Below, in pieces: positions 56,763 through 64,000 of a stretch of DNA of 64,000 bases. The notes below the pieces were generated by a model, which ran no database searches, was not told where the DNA came from, and saw nothing but the letters and a program-made list of their open reading frames with translations. The DNA comes from Dyella marensis (GTDB lineage: Bacteria > Pseudomonadota > Gammaproteobacteria > Xanthomonadales > Rhodanobacteraceae), in contig NZ_FONH01000004.1 in NCBI RefSeq assembly GCF_900112865.1, positions 62,001 through 126,000 of the forward strand. The letters run 5' to 3'. Every line of letters starts with the position of its first letter. Positions within the stretch are counted from its first letter, which is position 1. The translations under genes were made by a program, and so were the position numbers.

Positions 56763-56974
56763 GACGCGCTCCGGTCGGCAGTCTCCACCCGACCGTAGCC
56801 CCGGCGACCGGGAGCCGCATCTGGGGCGATCCCTAGGTGACAGATCGATGACACGGCGCTGCGCGAAAAAAGCGCGTGTCCCGTCGCAATCTCCGAACGG
56901 TCATCGGCCGCGTCACAGATTGGCAATGCGCCGATAGCAGGCTCGGCGGATCGTCCCAGCCTGGAGTGCCTCGC

Positions 56975-58369
56975 ATGCGTACCAAGCTCGTTCTCGCTGT
57001 GCTCGCCGCCATTGCCGCCGCTGCGCCGGTCCATGCCGGCGTCGAACTGATCGCCGCGGGCAGCCTCGACGCCCACCAGGGCGATCGCGCGATGCGTACC
57101 GCCGCGCCGCTGGAGAACGGCGTGCCGGGCAATCTGCTCGGTGGCCTCGGTTCGGCGCTGGCCTATGCCGGTTGCGACCGCTTCGTGGCCTTGCCCGATC
57201 GCGGGCCCAATGCGGTGCCCTACGACAGCGTGGTGGACGACACCAGCTCGTATATCGCGCGCTTCCACACCCTGCGCATGGAACTGCGCCCGGCCGGCGC
57301 GGACGCCGCGCTGCCGTTTGCGTTGACGCCGAAGCTGGAACGCACCACGCTGCTGTGGGACCTGTTCCCGCTGTACTACGGCGACGGCCGCGCGGCGAAC
57401 CTGCCGGACGGCGCGCCGCGTGAGAACCATGCATTCCATCATTACTTCAGCGGCCGCTCCGACAATGCCGATCCGTCGCGCGGTTCCGGCTGGCCGCTGG
57501 ACGGGCGGCTGGATCCGGAAGGCATCCGCGTGTCGGCCGACGGCGACGCGGTGTTCGTCTCCGACGAGTACGGCCCCTATGTCTACAAGTTCGACCGCCG
57601 CAGCGGCCGCCGCCTCGACAGCTACGCGCTGCCGGCGCATTTCTACGTGGCGAAGACGGCGTCGCACGGCGCGGACGAGATCGCCGGCAATACGTCCGGC
57701 CGCGTTGCCAACAAGGGCATGGAGGGCCTGGCCATCTCGCCCGACGGCCGCGTGCTGTTCGGCGCGATGCAGGCGCCGCTGATCCAGGACGGCGGCGACG
57801 GCGCGCCGGTGCTGCGCATCGCGCGCATCGACCTGCGCACGCGCCAGGTGCGCGAGTACGCCTATCCGCTGACCAATTCAGGCACGACGGCCAAGCCCAA
57901 GTACAACGGCGTGAGCGAGATCCTGGCGGTGAACGACCACCAGCTGCTGGTCGACGAGCGCGACGGCAAGGGCTTCGGCGACGGCTCGGAGGCGAAGTTC
58001 AAGCGCGTGTATCTGATCGACCTGGCTGGCGCGACCGAAGTGGGCAAGCTCAGCGGCGCGGCGGCGCTGGCTGCCGTGGCGGTGCAGAAGACGCCGTTCC
58101 TGGACGTGGTCGCCGAGCTGGGGCGCCACGGCATGCTGCCGTCGGAGATTCCGGCCAAGCTCGAGGGCCTGAGTTTCGGGCCGGACGTGACGCAGGACGG
58201 GCATCGCCGCCACACGCTGTTCATCGCCAACGACAACGACTTCCTGGCCGATGTCACTGACGATCTGCATCCGCAGGGCGCGGCGAATCCGAACCGGTTC
58301 TTCGTGTTTGCGTTCGACGACGCAGATCTGCCGGGCTTGAAGCCGCAGCGGATCGAGCACTGCCAATGA
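56975..58369 (+). CDS. exported phytase-esterase-like protein
   Basis: 464 residues with a signal peptide (cleavage near VHAGVE). Text such as ALPDRGPNAVPY, LDPEGIRVSADGDAVFVSDEYGPYVYKFD and NKGMEGLAISPDGRVLFGAMQ is typical of the esterase-like activity of phytase family, a six-bladed propeller. Members are periplasmic or secreted and their substrates mostly unknown. It is divergent from the 574-residue gene. A TGA precedes REP copy E by one base. Confidence 0.82.
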   Translation: MRTKLVLAVLAAIAAAAPVHAGVELIAAGSLDAHQGDRAMRTAAPLENGVPGNLLGGLGSALAYAGCDRFVALPDRGPNAVPYDSVVDDTSSYIARFHTLRMELRPAGADAALPFALTPKLERTTLLWDLFPLYYGDGRAANLPDGAPRENHAFHHYFSGRSDNADPSRGSGWPLDGRLDPEGIRVSADGDAVFVSDEYGPYVYKFDRRSGRRLDSYALPAHFYVAKTASHGADEIAGNTSGRVANKGMEGLAISPDGRVLFGAMQAPLIQDGGDGAPVLRIARIDLRTRQVREYAYPLTNSGTTAKPKYNGVSEILAVNDHQLLVDERDGKGFGDGSEAKFKRVYLIDLAGATEVGKLSGAAALAAVAVQKTPFLDVVAELGRHGMLPSEIPAKLEGLSFGPDVTQDGHRRHTLFIANDNDFLADVTDDLHPQGAANPNRFFVFAFDDADLPGLKPQRIEHCQ

Positions 58370-58370
58370 C

Positions 58371-58464
58371 GTAGGTTGGGGTGAGCCGCCAGGCGAACCC
58401 CAACACCACCAGCTTCGAGCATCTCGCGATGTTGGGGTTCGCCTGGCGGCTCACCCCAACCTAC
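58371..58464. repeat. double REP palindrome (BIME-like), copy E
   Basis: Units at 58371-58404 and 58431-58464 with loops of 14 bases (GAGCCGCCAGGCGA and its mirror), one base longer than in copies A, C and F. It lies between the phytase-like gene stop (58369) and the kynU stop (58472-58470). Confidence 0.9.
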
Positions 58465-58469
58465 GCCGC

Positions 58470-59756
58470 TTACGCGGGGCGGTGTGCCCAGGCGCGCACC
58501 GCCTCCGCAAACCCCACGCAATCCTCAAACCGGTTGTACAGCGGCGCAGGCGAAATCCGGATCACATCCGGCTCGCGCCAGTCGCCGACGACACCGTGCT
58601 CCATCAGGTACTCGAACAAGGCCCGCCCACGCTCGCGTCCGCCAAGCACGCGCAGCGACAGTTGCGAACCGCGCCGCTCGGTCTCGCGCGGCGTCACCGA
58701 TTCCAGCACGTCTGCCAGCTGCGTCTGCACCAGCCACTCCAGGTAACCGGTGAGGCGCAGCGACTTCTCGCGCAGCCGGGCCATGCCGGCGCGGTGGAAG
58801 ATCTGCAGCGATACGCGCAGCGGCGCCAGCGAGAGGATCGGCGGATTGGAAATCTGCCAGCCGTCCGCGCCGGGCGTGGGCACGAATTCCGGCCCCATGC
58901 GGAAGCGCGACTGCTTGTCGTGGCCCCACCAGCCGGCGAAGCGCGGCAGGTGCTCGGTGCGCGCGTGGCGGTCGTGCACGAAGGCGCCCGCCACGGCGCC
59001 GGGGCCGCTGTTGAGATACTTGTAACTGCACCACACGGCGAAGTCCGCGCCGCTGTCATGCAGGCGCAGCGGCAGGTTGCCGACGGCATGGGCGAGGTCG
59101 AAGCCGACCGTGCAGCCCTGGCGATGCGCCAGCCCGGTGATGGCCTTCAGATCGAAGGCCTGGCCGGTGCGGTACTGCACGCCCGGCAGCAGCACCAGCG
59201 CGATGCGCTCGCCATGCTCGGCCAGCGCGCGCTCGATCGCACCCATCGACAGCGTGCCGTTCGGCTCGTCCGGCTCCAGCTCGATCAGCGACAGCGTGGG
59301 GCTGAAGCCATGGAAGCGAATCTGCGATTCCACCGCATAGCGATCGGTGGGAAAGGCGCCGGCTTCGATCAGGATGGCGTGGCGGTCCGGCGTGGGGCGG
59401 TAGAAGCTGACCATCATCAGGTGCAGGTTCACGCCCAGCGTGTTCATCGCCACCACTTCGGACGGCAGCGCGCCGACCAGTTCGGCGAGGTCGTCGCGCA
59501 CGTACTCGTGGTAGTCCAGCCACGGCTGGCGGCCCTTAAAATGGCCTTCCACGGCGAGCGCGCCCCAGTCGTCCAGCTCGGCGGTGAGCGCCTCGCGCAC
59601 GGCGCGCGGCTGCAGGCCCAGCGAGTTGCCGCAGAAGTAGTGGCTGGCGCGGCCGTCGTGCGGCGGGATCAGGAATTCGTCGCGGAAGGCGCGCAGCGGG
59701 TCGGCGGCGTCCTGGGCGCGGGCCCATTCCAGGGTGGCTTGGTAGGCGTTCGACAT
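58470..59756 (-). CDS. kynU: kynureninase
   Basis: 428-residue PLP enzyme. PLP Lys246 is in WCSYKYLNSGPG; HYFCGNSLGLQP, EAGAFPTDRYAVESQ and GFDLAHAVGNLPL are family hallmarks. It cleaves kynurenine or 3-hydroxykynurenine to (3-hydroxy)anthranilate and alanine. Start at 59756 fits the family; an upstream ATG at 59780 is less likely. ACMSD lies 0.6 kb upstream on the same strand, with an exported protein between. Confidence 0.95.
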   Translation of the reverse strand: MSNAYQATLEWARAQDAADPLRAFRDEFLIPPHDGRASHYFCGNSLGLQPRAVREALTAELDDWGALAVEGHFKGRQPWLDYHEYVRDDLAELVGALPSEVVAMNTLGVNLHLMMVSFYRPTPDRHAILIEAGAFPTDRYAVESQIRFHGFSPTLSLIELEPDEPNGTLSMGAIERALAEHGERIALVLLPGVQYRTGQAFDLKAITGLAHRQGCTVGFDLAHAVGNLPLRLHDSGADFAVWCSYKYLNSGPGAVAGAFVHDRHARTEHLPRFAGWWGHDKQSRFRMGPEFVPTPGADGWQISNPPILSLAPLRVSLQIFHRAGMARLREKSLRLTGYLEWLVQTQLADVLESVTPRETERRGSQLSLRVLGGRERGRALFEYLMEHGVVGDWREPDVIRISPAPLYNRFEDCVGFAEAVRAWAHRPA

Positions 59757-59816
59757 CGAGGCGGATCTCGCGCTTGGCACAGCGCTGAAGCTTAGGCCAT
59801 GCCGGCGCGCAAAGAA

Positions 59817-59843
59817 AAAGCCCGGGCGCAGGCCCGGGCTTTT
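59817..59843. terminator. hairpin terminator between the exported protein and kynU
   Basis: AAAAGCCCGGGC, loop GCA, GGCCCGGGCTTTT with A/T runs on both sides; for the minus strand the T-run continues to about 59812. It separates kynU from the genes upstream. Confidence 0.85.
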
Positions 59844-59857
59844 CGAAGCGGCGGCGC

Positions 59858-60364
59858 TTACTTCAGGCGGTCGGCGATGGCGTCGCAGCCCTTGTCGAAG
59901 GCGGCCTTCCAGGCCGGGCCGGCCTGGCTCTGCGCCGGCCGTACGCAGCGCAGCTGGATGGCGTGGCCTTCGCGGAACCAGTAGCGCTCCACATAGCTGA
60001 ACTGGGTGCCGTTCTCCTGCGCGGTGTAGGTGCTGGCGTTCGGCGCGGGGCTGCTGCCGGCCTGGTAGCCGCTGAGCGCCTTGGCCTTGGCGTTGGCGGT
60101 GTTCACGTAGGCCTGGAAGGCGCTGACGTCCGGCACCTGCTTCACGGTGACAGTGACCCGCGCCAGGGCGGTGCTGCCGGTGGGCGAGGTGTCCGGCACC
60201 TGGAACACGCGCAGTTCCGGGTCGCCCTGGGTCTCCATGATGGCCAGCCAGTTGTCGGGAGTGCTGAAGTGGAGGGTGCCGTTGGCCATCTCCACTTCGC
60301 CGGCGTAGGCCGAACCGGCCAGCAGCAGAAGGCAGGCCAGGAGGGTGTTGCGCAGGAAACTCAT
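59858..60364 (-). CDS. exported protein of unknown function
   Basis: 168 residues with a signal peptide (cleavage near SAYAGE). The mature part contains GTLHFSTPDNWLAIM, a stretch with Thr/Val-rich strands, and two Cys near the C-terminus (LRCVRP, DKGCDAI) that may form a disulfide. It lies 22 bp after ACMSD on the same strand, so it is probably co-transcribed with it. No domain recognised. Confidence 0.65.
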   Translation of the reverse strand: MSFLRNTLLACLLLLAGSAYAGEVEMANGTLHFSTPDNWLAIMETQGDPELRVFQVPDTSPTGSTALARVTVTVKQVPDVSAFQAYVNTANAKAKALSGYQAGSSPAPNASTYTAQENGTQFSYVERYWFREGHAIQLRCVRPAQSQAGPAWKAAFDKGCDAIADRLK

Positions 60365-60386
60365 GCCGGGTGTGCTCTCGATAAAG

Positions 60387-61400
60387 TCAGTCGGATGCGA
60401 AACGGTAGAGAGGCAGGCCCAGCCATTCCAAGGCCGTGCCGTGGAACAGGCGCGCTCGCGCCGCCTCCTCCAGCCCCAGGGCCTCGATACCGCTGCCCGG
60501 GTGCTGCTCCCCCAACGGGAAAGGATAATCCGTGCCGAGCATCACGCGCTCGACGCCGGTCACATCCAGCAGATAGCGCAGGGCCTGCGGGTCGTGCACG
60601 CAGGAGTCGAAGTACAGCCGCTTGAGGTATTCGCGCGGGTTGCGCGGGTTGTCGGTGGCGACCAGGTCCGGCCGCATGCGGAAGCCGTGCTCGATGCGCC
60701 CGATGCTCCAGGGGAAGCTGCCGCCGCCGTGGGCCAGCATCACGCGCAGCCGCGGCAGCCGTTCCAGCACGCCGCCGAACACCAGGCAGCAGCCCGCGCG
60801 CGACTGCTCGGCCGGCATGCCGACCAGCCAGGGCAGCCAGTACTTGGGCATGCTGGCCGCGCCCATCATGTCCCAGGGATGCACCATCACCGCCGCGCCA
60901 AGGTCGGCGGCGGCCTCGAAGAACGGGAACAGCTCCGGCGCGTCCAGGTTCCAGTCGTTGCAGTGCGAGCCCACCTGCACGCCGTGCAGGCCGAGCTCGT
61001 CGATGCAGCGCTCCAGTTCGCGGATCGCCAGGTCCGGCGACTGCAGCGGCACGGTGGCGATGCCGGCGTAGTGGCGCGGATAGTCGCGGCACAGGCCGGC
61101 GACGTGGTCGTTGAGATGCCGGTGCAGCTCCAGTGCCTGGTAGCCGGGCGCCCAGTAGGAGAACAGCACCGGCACGGTGGAGACGACCTGTACCGCGACG
61201 CCGAAGCGGGCGTAATCGTCGATGCGGTGCTGCGGATCGAAGGCCGATTCCCACACCTCGCGGAAGAACTTGCCGTCCTTGTAGATGCGGTGCTTGCCGT
61301 CGTGATGGGTCATCACGGGGAAGCGGAGGTCGTCGAACTTGGCCGCAAGATTCGGCCAGTCGCGGGGCAGGACGTGCGCGTGGGTGTCGATCTTGAGCAT
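60387..61400 (-). CDS. 2-amino-3-carboxymuconate-6-semialdehyde decarboxylase (ACMSD)
   Basis: 337-residue metal-dependent amidohydrolase-type decarboxylase. Metal ligands His7 and His9 in KIDTHAHVLP, a further His in AVMVHPWDMMG and Asp in MLGTDYPFPLGEQ. The segments RIYKDGKFFREVWESAFD and GVQVGSHCNDWNLD are typical of ACMSD. It diverts the product of 3-hydroxyanthranilate dioxygenase from NAD synthesis to 2-aminomuconate semialdehyde, the substrate of an aldehyde dehydrogenase like that at 12297. Confidence 0.92.
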   Translation of the reverse strand: MLKIDTHAHVLPRDWPNLAAKFDDLRFPVMTHHDGKHRIYKDGKFFREVWESAFDPQHRIDDYARFGVAVQVVSTVPVLFSYWAPGYQALELHRHLNDHVAGLCRDYPRHYAGIATVPLQSPDLAIRELERCIDELGLHGVQVGSHCNDWNLDAPELFPFFEAAADLGAAVMVHPWDMMGAASMPKYWLPWLVGMPAEQSRAGCCLVFGGVLERLPRLRVMLAHGGGSFPWSIGRIEHGFRMRPDLVATDNPRNPREYLKRLYFDSCVHDPQALRYLLDVTGVERVMLGTDYPFPLGEQHPGSGIEALGLEEAARARLFHGTALEWLGLPLYRFASD

Positions 61401-61468
61401 GCCGGCGAGTGTAGGCGCTTGCCGTGGCGGTGCCTTGTCGCGGCGCGGCAAAGCCCATGGCCACCGAC

Positions 61469-61556
61469 GTAGGTTGGGGTGAGCCGCAGGCGAACCCCAA
61501 CGAACCTGCATGTACACGCGCCTGTTGGGGTTCGCCTGCGGCTCACCCCAACCTAC
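61469..61556. repeat. double REP palindrome (BIME-like), copy F
   Basis: Units at 61469-61501 and 61524-61556, 22 bases apart, both with full arms. Read on the minus strand the right unit's GTAG supplies the TAG (61555-61553) that ends the FUSC-family gene. Confidence 0.9.
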
Positions 61557-63640
61557 GCCGTGGTTGCGCTCTTCTCGCGCTCGCCGCGCCCGACGATGTG
61601 CGCCAGCGTGTTGACGTTGTCCACCAGCCGGTCGCTGATGCGCTCCAGCAGTTCCGCCGCGCGGCGGTCCTCGGCCATGGCCAGCAGCGAGGCCAGGCTG
61701 CGCTGCAGGGCGCGCAGGTCGGGCAGGTCGGTGGGGGACTGGTGGTCGCGCAAGGCGGTGGCGATGGTGTGCAGGGCGGCGGCGGTGTGTTCGGCGAAGG
61801 CGCCGATCTCGGTGGCTTCGGGCAGCGCGTCGTGGTCGTTCATCACGGCTTCGAGCGTCATCGCCGTCCGCGCCAGGCGGTTGCCGTTGGCGAACAGGGT
61901 GCTGGCCAGATCCATCAGGTGCGGCGGCGTGGCCGGTTCGGCGCGCATGCGGTCGAGCGAGGCCTGCGCATTGGTGCGCGCGGTGCGCGCGGCGGTGCGG
62001 GCTTCGCGATGCGCGTCGCGGCGGCCGGGGCGGGTCAGTGCCTGCAGGTAGCCGGCGTAGGCGTCGAGCATGTCGGCCAGTGCGGCGCGTGCGCGGCCGC
62101 GTTCCCAGGTCGGCCACAGCACATACGCCAGCAGCGCCATGCCGCAGCCCAGCGCGGTGTTGAGCACGCGGTCGGCCACCGCGGCGCTGGAATTGACGCC
62201 TTCGAACGAGAGCAGGATCACCACTGTGCCGGTCAGCGCGGCGACGGCGATGCCGTAGTGCGCATTGGCCAGGTAGCGGAACGCCATGCACAGCACCGCC
62301 ATCACCACCAGGTGCGCCCATGGATCATGCGGCGTGAAGTGCAGCACCGCCGTGGTCAGCACCAGGCCGAGCACGGTGCCGACCACGCGCAGCAGACCGA
62401 AATTGAAGGTGGCGCCGAAGTCCGGGCGCAATACGATCGCCGCGGTCATCGGCAGCCAGTAGCCGTGCGGCAGCGCCAGCTTGCGCGCGATGAACAGCGC
62501 CGCGCTCAGGCACAGGGCGCTGCGCACCGCATGGCGGAATGCGACCGAGTGCGGCGTGAGGTTGGCGCGCAGGGTGGCGAGTGCGGAATCCGAACGCAGC
62601 GCCAGCGGCAGCGGCGTTTCCGCGGCCGAGGCGCGCAGTTCGCCGCGGCTGCCGGCCCAGTTGGCGTTGCGCACCGCCGCGGCGAGCTGGCCGGACAGCG
62701 CATGGATATGCGCGGCCAGCCCTTCGCCGGAACCGCCGCGGCCGAGCAGGGCGTTCTCGCTCGCCTGCAGGGTCTGCAGCGCGCGCTCGGCCTGCTGCGG
62801 CGGCTCGGCCGCTTCCAGCGCATCGGCGATCGCGGCCAATACGCGCGCGGCGTCGCCGCGGAACATCGCATGCACGCCGGGATTGGCGCGCAGCTCGGCC
62901 ATCGCGGTGAGTTCCAGGCGGATGCGCTCGGCGATCTCCAGCAGCACGCGGAACGCTTCCATCGCGCGTCCGCTGGCGTGATGGCGGCCGAGCAGGGTGT
63001 GCTGCAGCGTGGTCATCGCATCGCTGAGCGCCGGCACGTCGGCATCGTCATGGGCCTGCTGCCGCGCCAGGCTGGACAGGCCGCGATACACCGCGGCCAG
63101 GGCGTGCCGCTCCGGGCGGTAGCGCTGCAGCGGCCACGCCGCCACCGAGAACATGGCCAGCAGCAGGCCGCCGGCGAAGATCAGGCCGGCGCCGCCCAGC
63201 GCACCCGCCAACGTGGTGGGCGAGGCCGCGGTGACCACCAGCAGGATCATGCTGGTCATGCCCACCCGTGCGATATCGGTGCCGAACACCACCAGCAGGC
63301 CGCCGCAGAAGCCGAACGCGGCCGTCGCCACCAGCATCGGCAGCAACTGGTCGCCCAGCAGGAAACCCAGCACCGAGGCCAGCCCCGCCGCCAGGGAGGC
63401 GAGCAACAGCTGCCACATGCGCTGGCGGTAGGGGCCGGGCTGGTCCGAGAACATGGTGTCCAGCGCACCCGCGGCGACGCCCAGGCCGATTTCCGCATGG
63501 CCGGTGGCCAGGCCAAGCCCCAGCGGCAGGATCACCGCCGCGGTATTGCGCAGCACCACGCGCGGCGGCACGTCGGGGCGCTTGGCGGTCAGCAGGCTCT
63601 CGATGACAGTGGCACGTAGCGAATAGCCGCTGGCGGGCAT
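61553..63640 (-). CDS. FUSC-family inner-membrane protein (YccS/AaeB-like)
   Basis: 695 residues. Two hydrophobic blocks of about six helices each (about 25-170 and 370-510) alternate with soluble helical domains, the layout of YccS/YhfK/AaeB aromatic-acid efflux-type proteins. Markers: YRQRMWQLLLASLAAGLASVLGF and LALPHGYWLPMTAAIVLRPDFGATFNFGLLRVVGTVLG. ATG at 63640 is preferred over 63751. The stop codon comes from REP copy F. It is divergent from the TetR gene at 63879, which might control it. Confidence 0.87.
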   Translation of the reverse strand: MPASGYSLRATVIESLLTAKRPDVPPRVVLRNTAAVILPLGLGLATGHAEIGLGVAAGALDTMFSDQPGPYRQRMWQLLLASLAAGLASVLGFLLGDQLLPMLVATAAFGFCGGLLVVFGTDIARVGMTSMILLVVTAASPTTLAGALGGAGLIFAGGLLLAMFSVAAWPLQRYRPERHALAAVYRGLSSLARQQAHDDADVPALSDAMTTLQHTLLGRHHASGRAMEAFRVLLEIAERIRLELTAMAELRANPGVHAMFRGDAARVLAAIADALEAAEPPQQAERALQTLQASENALLGRGGSGEGLAAHIHALSGQLAAAVRNANWAGSRGELRASAAETPLPLALRSDSALATLRANLTPHSVAFRHAVRSALCLSAALFIARKLALPHGYWLPMTAAIVLRPDFGATFNFGLLRVVGTVLGLVLTTAVLHFTPHDPWAHLVVMAVLCMAFRYLANAHYGIAVAALTGTVVILLSFEGVNSSAAVADRVLNTALGCGMALLAYVLWPTWERGRARAALADMLDAYAGYLQALTRPGRRDAHREARTAARTARTNAQASLDRMRAEPATPPHLMDLASTLFANGNRLARTAMTLEAVMNDHDALPEATEIGAFAEHTAAALHTIATALRDHQSPTDLPDLRALQRSLASLLAMAEDRRAAELLERISDRLVDNVNTLAHIVGRGEREKSATTA

Positions 63641-63792
63641 GGGTTCTCGTTCGCTCCTAAACGATTCGTGGATTCTGCCCGAGCCGGGCTGAAGAGGGTG
63701 GGAAGCCTTTCGCGCGCTTGGGAACACGAGCGCTTCCTGGCGGAAGTGCATAGGTCGAAGAGGCGGGCGCGATCCGGGCCATTCCGGTGCTC

Positions 63793-63817
63793 AAATCACT
63801 TGCAAGCTAAATCACTT
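63793..63817. promoter_or_regulatory. direct repeat in the FUSC/tetR intergenic region
   Basis: AAATCACTT occurs at 63793-63801 and again at 63809-63817, starts 16 bp apart, overlapping a TACAGT -10-like hexamer (63817-63822). It is AT-rich and lies between two divergent genes, so it may be the operator of the TetR protein. Confidence 0.35.
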
Positions 63818-63878
63818 ACAGTAGGCCGCCGTGGCATCCCGGGAAGGAAGCCGCGGCTTAGCAATCTGGAAGGCCCAT

Positions 63879-64000
63879 ATGAAAACTGATCCATCCAATT
63901 TGATCGAGGTGTCGCTGTCGCTGTTTCGGAGCAAGGGATACCGGCGAACCTCGATGGCCGATATCGGCCGGGCGACCGGCCTGCTCAAGGGCAGCATCTA
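63879..64000 (+). CDS. TetR-family regulator, N-terminal part cut by window edge
   Basis: About 40 residues visible from the ATG at 63879: helix-turn-helix text LIEVSLSLFRSKGYRRTSMADIGRATGLLKGSI matches the TetR DNA-binding domain. The ligand domain lies beyond the window. Divergent placement suggests control of the FUSC gene, itself or both. AAGG precedes the start. Confidence 0.82.
   Translation, partial: MKTDPSNLIEVSLSLFRSKGYRRTSMADIGRATGLLKGSI

Noticed and set aside
56763-56974. Possible gene in the gap between the 574-residue and phytase-like genes
   Set aside because: Only short shadow frames are seen; the 212-bp gap is best read as a divergent promoter region, in which I could not identify convincing hexamers.
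61424-63619. 731-codon open frame opposite the FUSC gene
   Set aside because: High-GC antisense shadow; product is low-complexity Arg/Gln/Ala-rich, and the opposite strand encodes a recognisable membrane protein.
63641-63751. N-terminal extension of the FUSC protein
   Set aside because: The extra 37 residues lack hydrophobic or conserved text and the family starts near the 63640 ATG.

Overview
The window is a high-GC (roughly two thirds G+C), gene-dense bacterial chromosome segment with 66 protein genes I accept (two of them cut by the window ends) plus two short arginine-rich reading frames. No rRNA, tRNA, CRISPR, prophage or intact transposase is visible. Several traits point to Xanthomonadales (Lysobacterales), probably the Rhodanobacteraceae or a close relative: an N-acetylornithine carbamoyltransferase with an acetylcitrulline deacetylase and a fused N-acetylglutamate kinase/synthase, a DksA with a long Lys/Pro/Ala-rich tail, and many GTAG-headed REP-type intergenic palindromes. 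The exact genus cannot be fixed from this sequence alone.

Layout. 1-7 kb: a cut methyltransferase, an MFS transporter, slyD, the ohrR-ohr peroxide operon, an NlpC/P60 lipoprotein and a tandem pair of exported ChaN/TraB-like proteins. 7-11 kb: D-amino-acid dehydrogenase-like, glutathione reductase, N-formylglutamate deformylase and a small Lys-rich exported protein. 11-16 kb (minus strand): a MalM-like lipoprotein, a small membrane protein, a divergent SDR, then a tight group of aldehyde dehydrogenase, beta carbonic anhydrase and RidA that fits 2-aminomuconate metabolism. 16-29 kb: housekeeping (asnS, an IscA-type protein, rpsF-rpsR-rplI, dnaB, alr, radA, a GST, ypjD, ffh, rpsP-rimM-trmD-rplS). 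29-43 kb: a FimX-like degenerate GGDEF/EAL protein, epmB and efp back to back, mtaD-yciI-ubiG-mupP-squalene-synthase-like, folE2, pyrC overlapping yidD, dksA, sufE, cysS and a glycine-zipper protein. 43.7-55 kb: a long arginine/proline cluster (argF', a PaiB-like gene, an OsmC-like gene, argG, argE, argBA, argC, argH, a cupin, proB, proA). 55-64 kb: an unrecognised 574-residue protein, a phytase-esterase-like exported protein, kynU, an exported protein of unknown role, ACMSD, a FUSC-family efflux/membrane protein and the start of a TetR regulator.

How genes work together. The arg cluster encodes nearly the whole acetylated arginine route (argJ/argD not seen) and runs into proline synthesis. 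KynU and ACMSD at 58-61 kb and the aldehyde dehydrogenase and RidA at 11-14 kb are steps of one tryptophan/kynurenine catabolic route although they sit 45 kb apart. efp and epmB make and modify EF-P. ohrR-ohr forms a self-contained organic peroxide response.

Most notable observations: (1) upstream of argF' there is a promoter-like sequence, a short frame with four arginine codons in its last 12 sense codons, a Rho-independent terminator, and an alternative pairing that would destroy that terminator, so arginine synthesis may be under transcription attenuation; a second tiny frame with three consecutive CGA codons lies between argG and argE. (2) Six copies of a GTAG-headed double palindrome, four of which supply the TAG stop codon of the neighbouring gene. 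(3) Two DnaA boxes 21 bp apart before dnaB. (4) A DksA with a histone-H1-like tail that has lost three of the four zinc cysteines.
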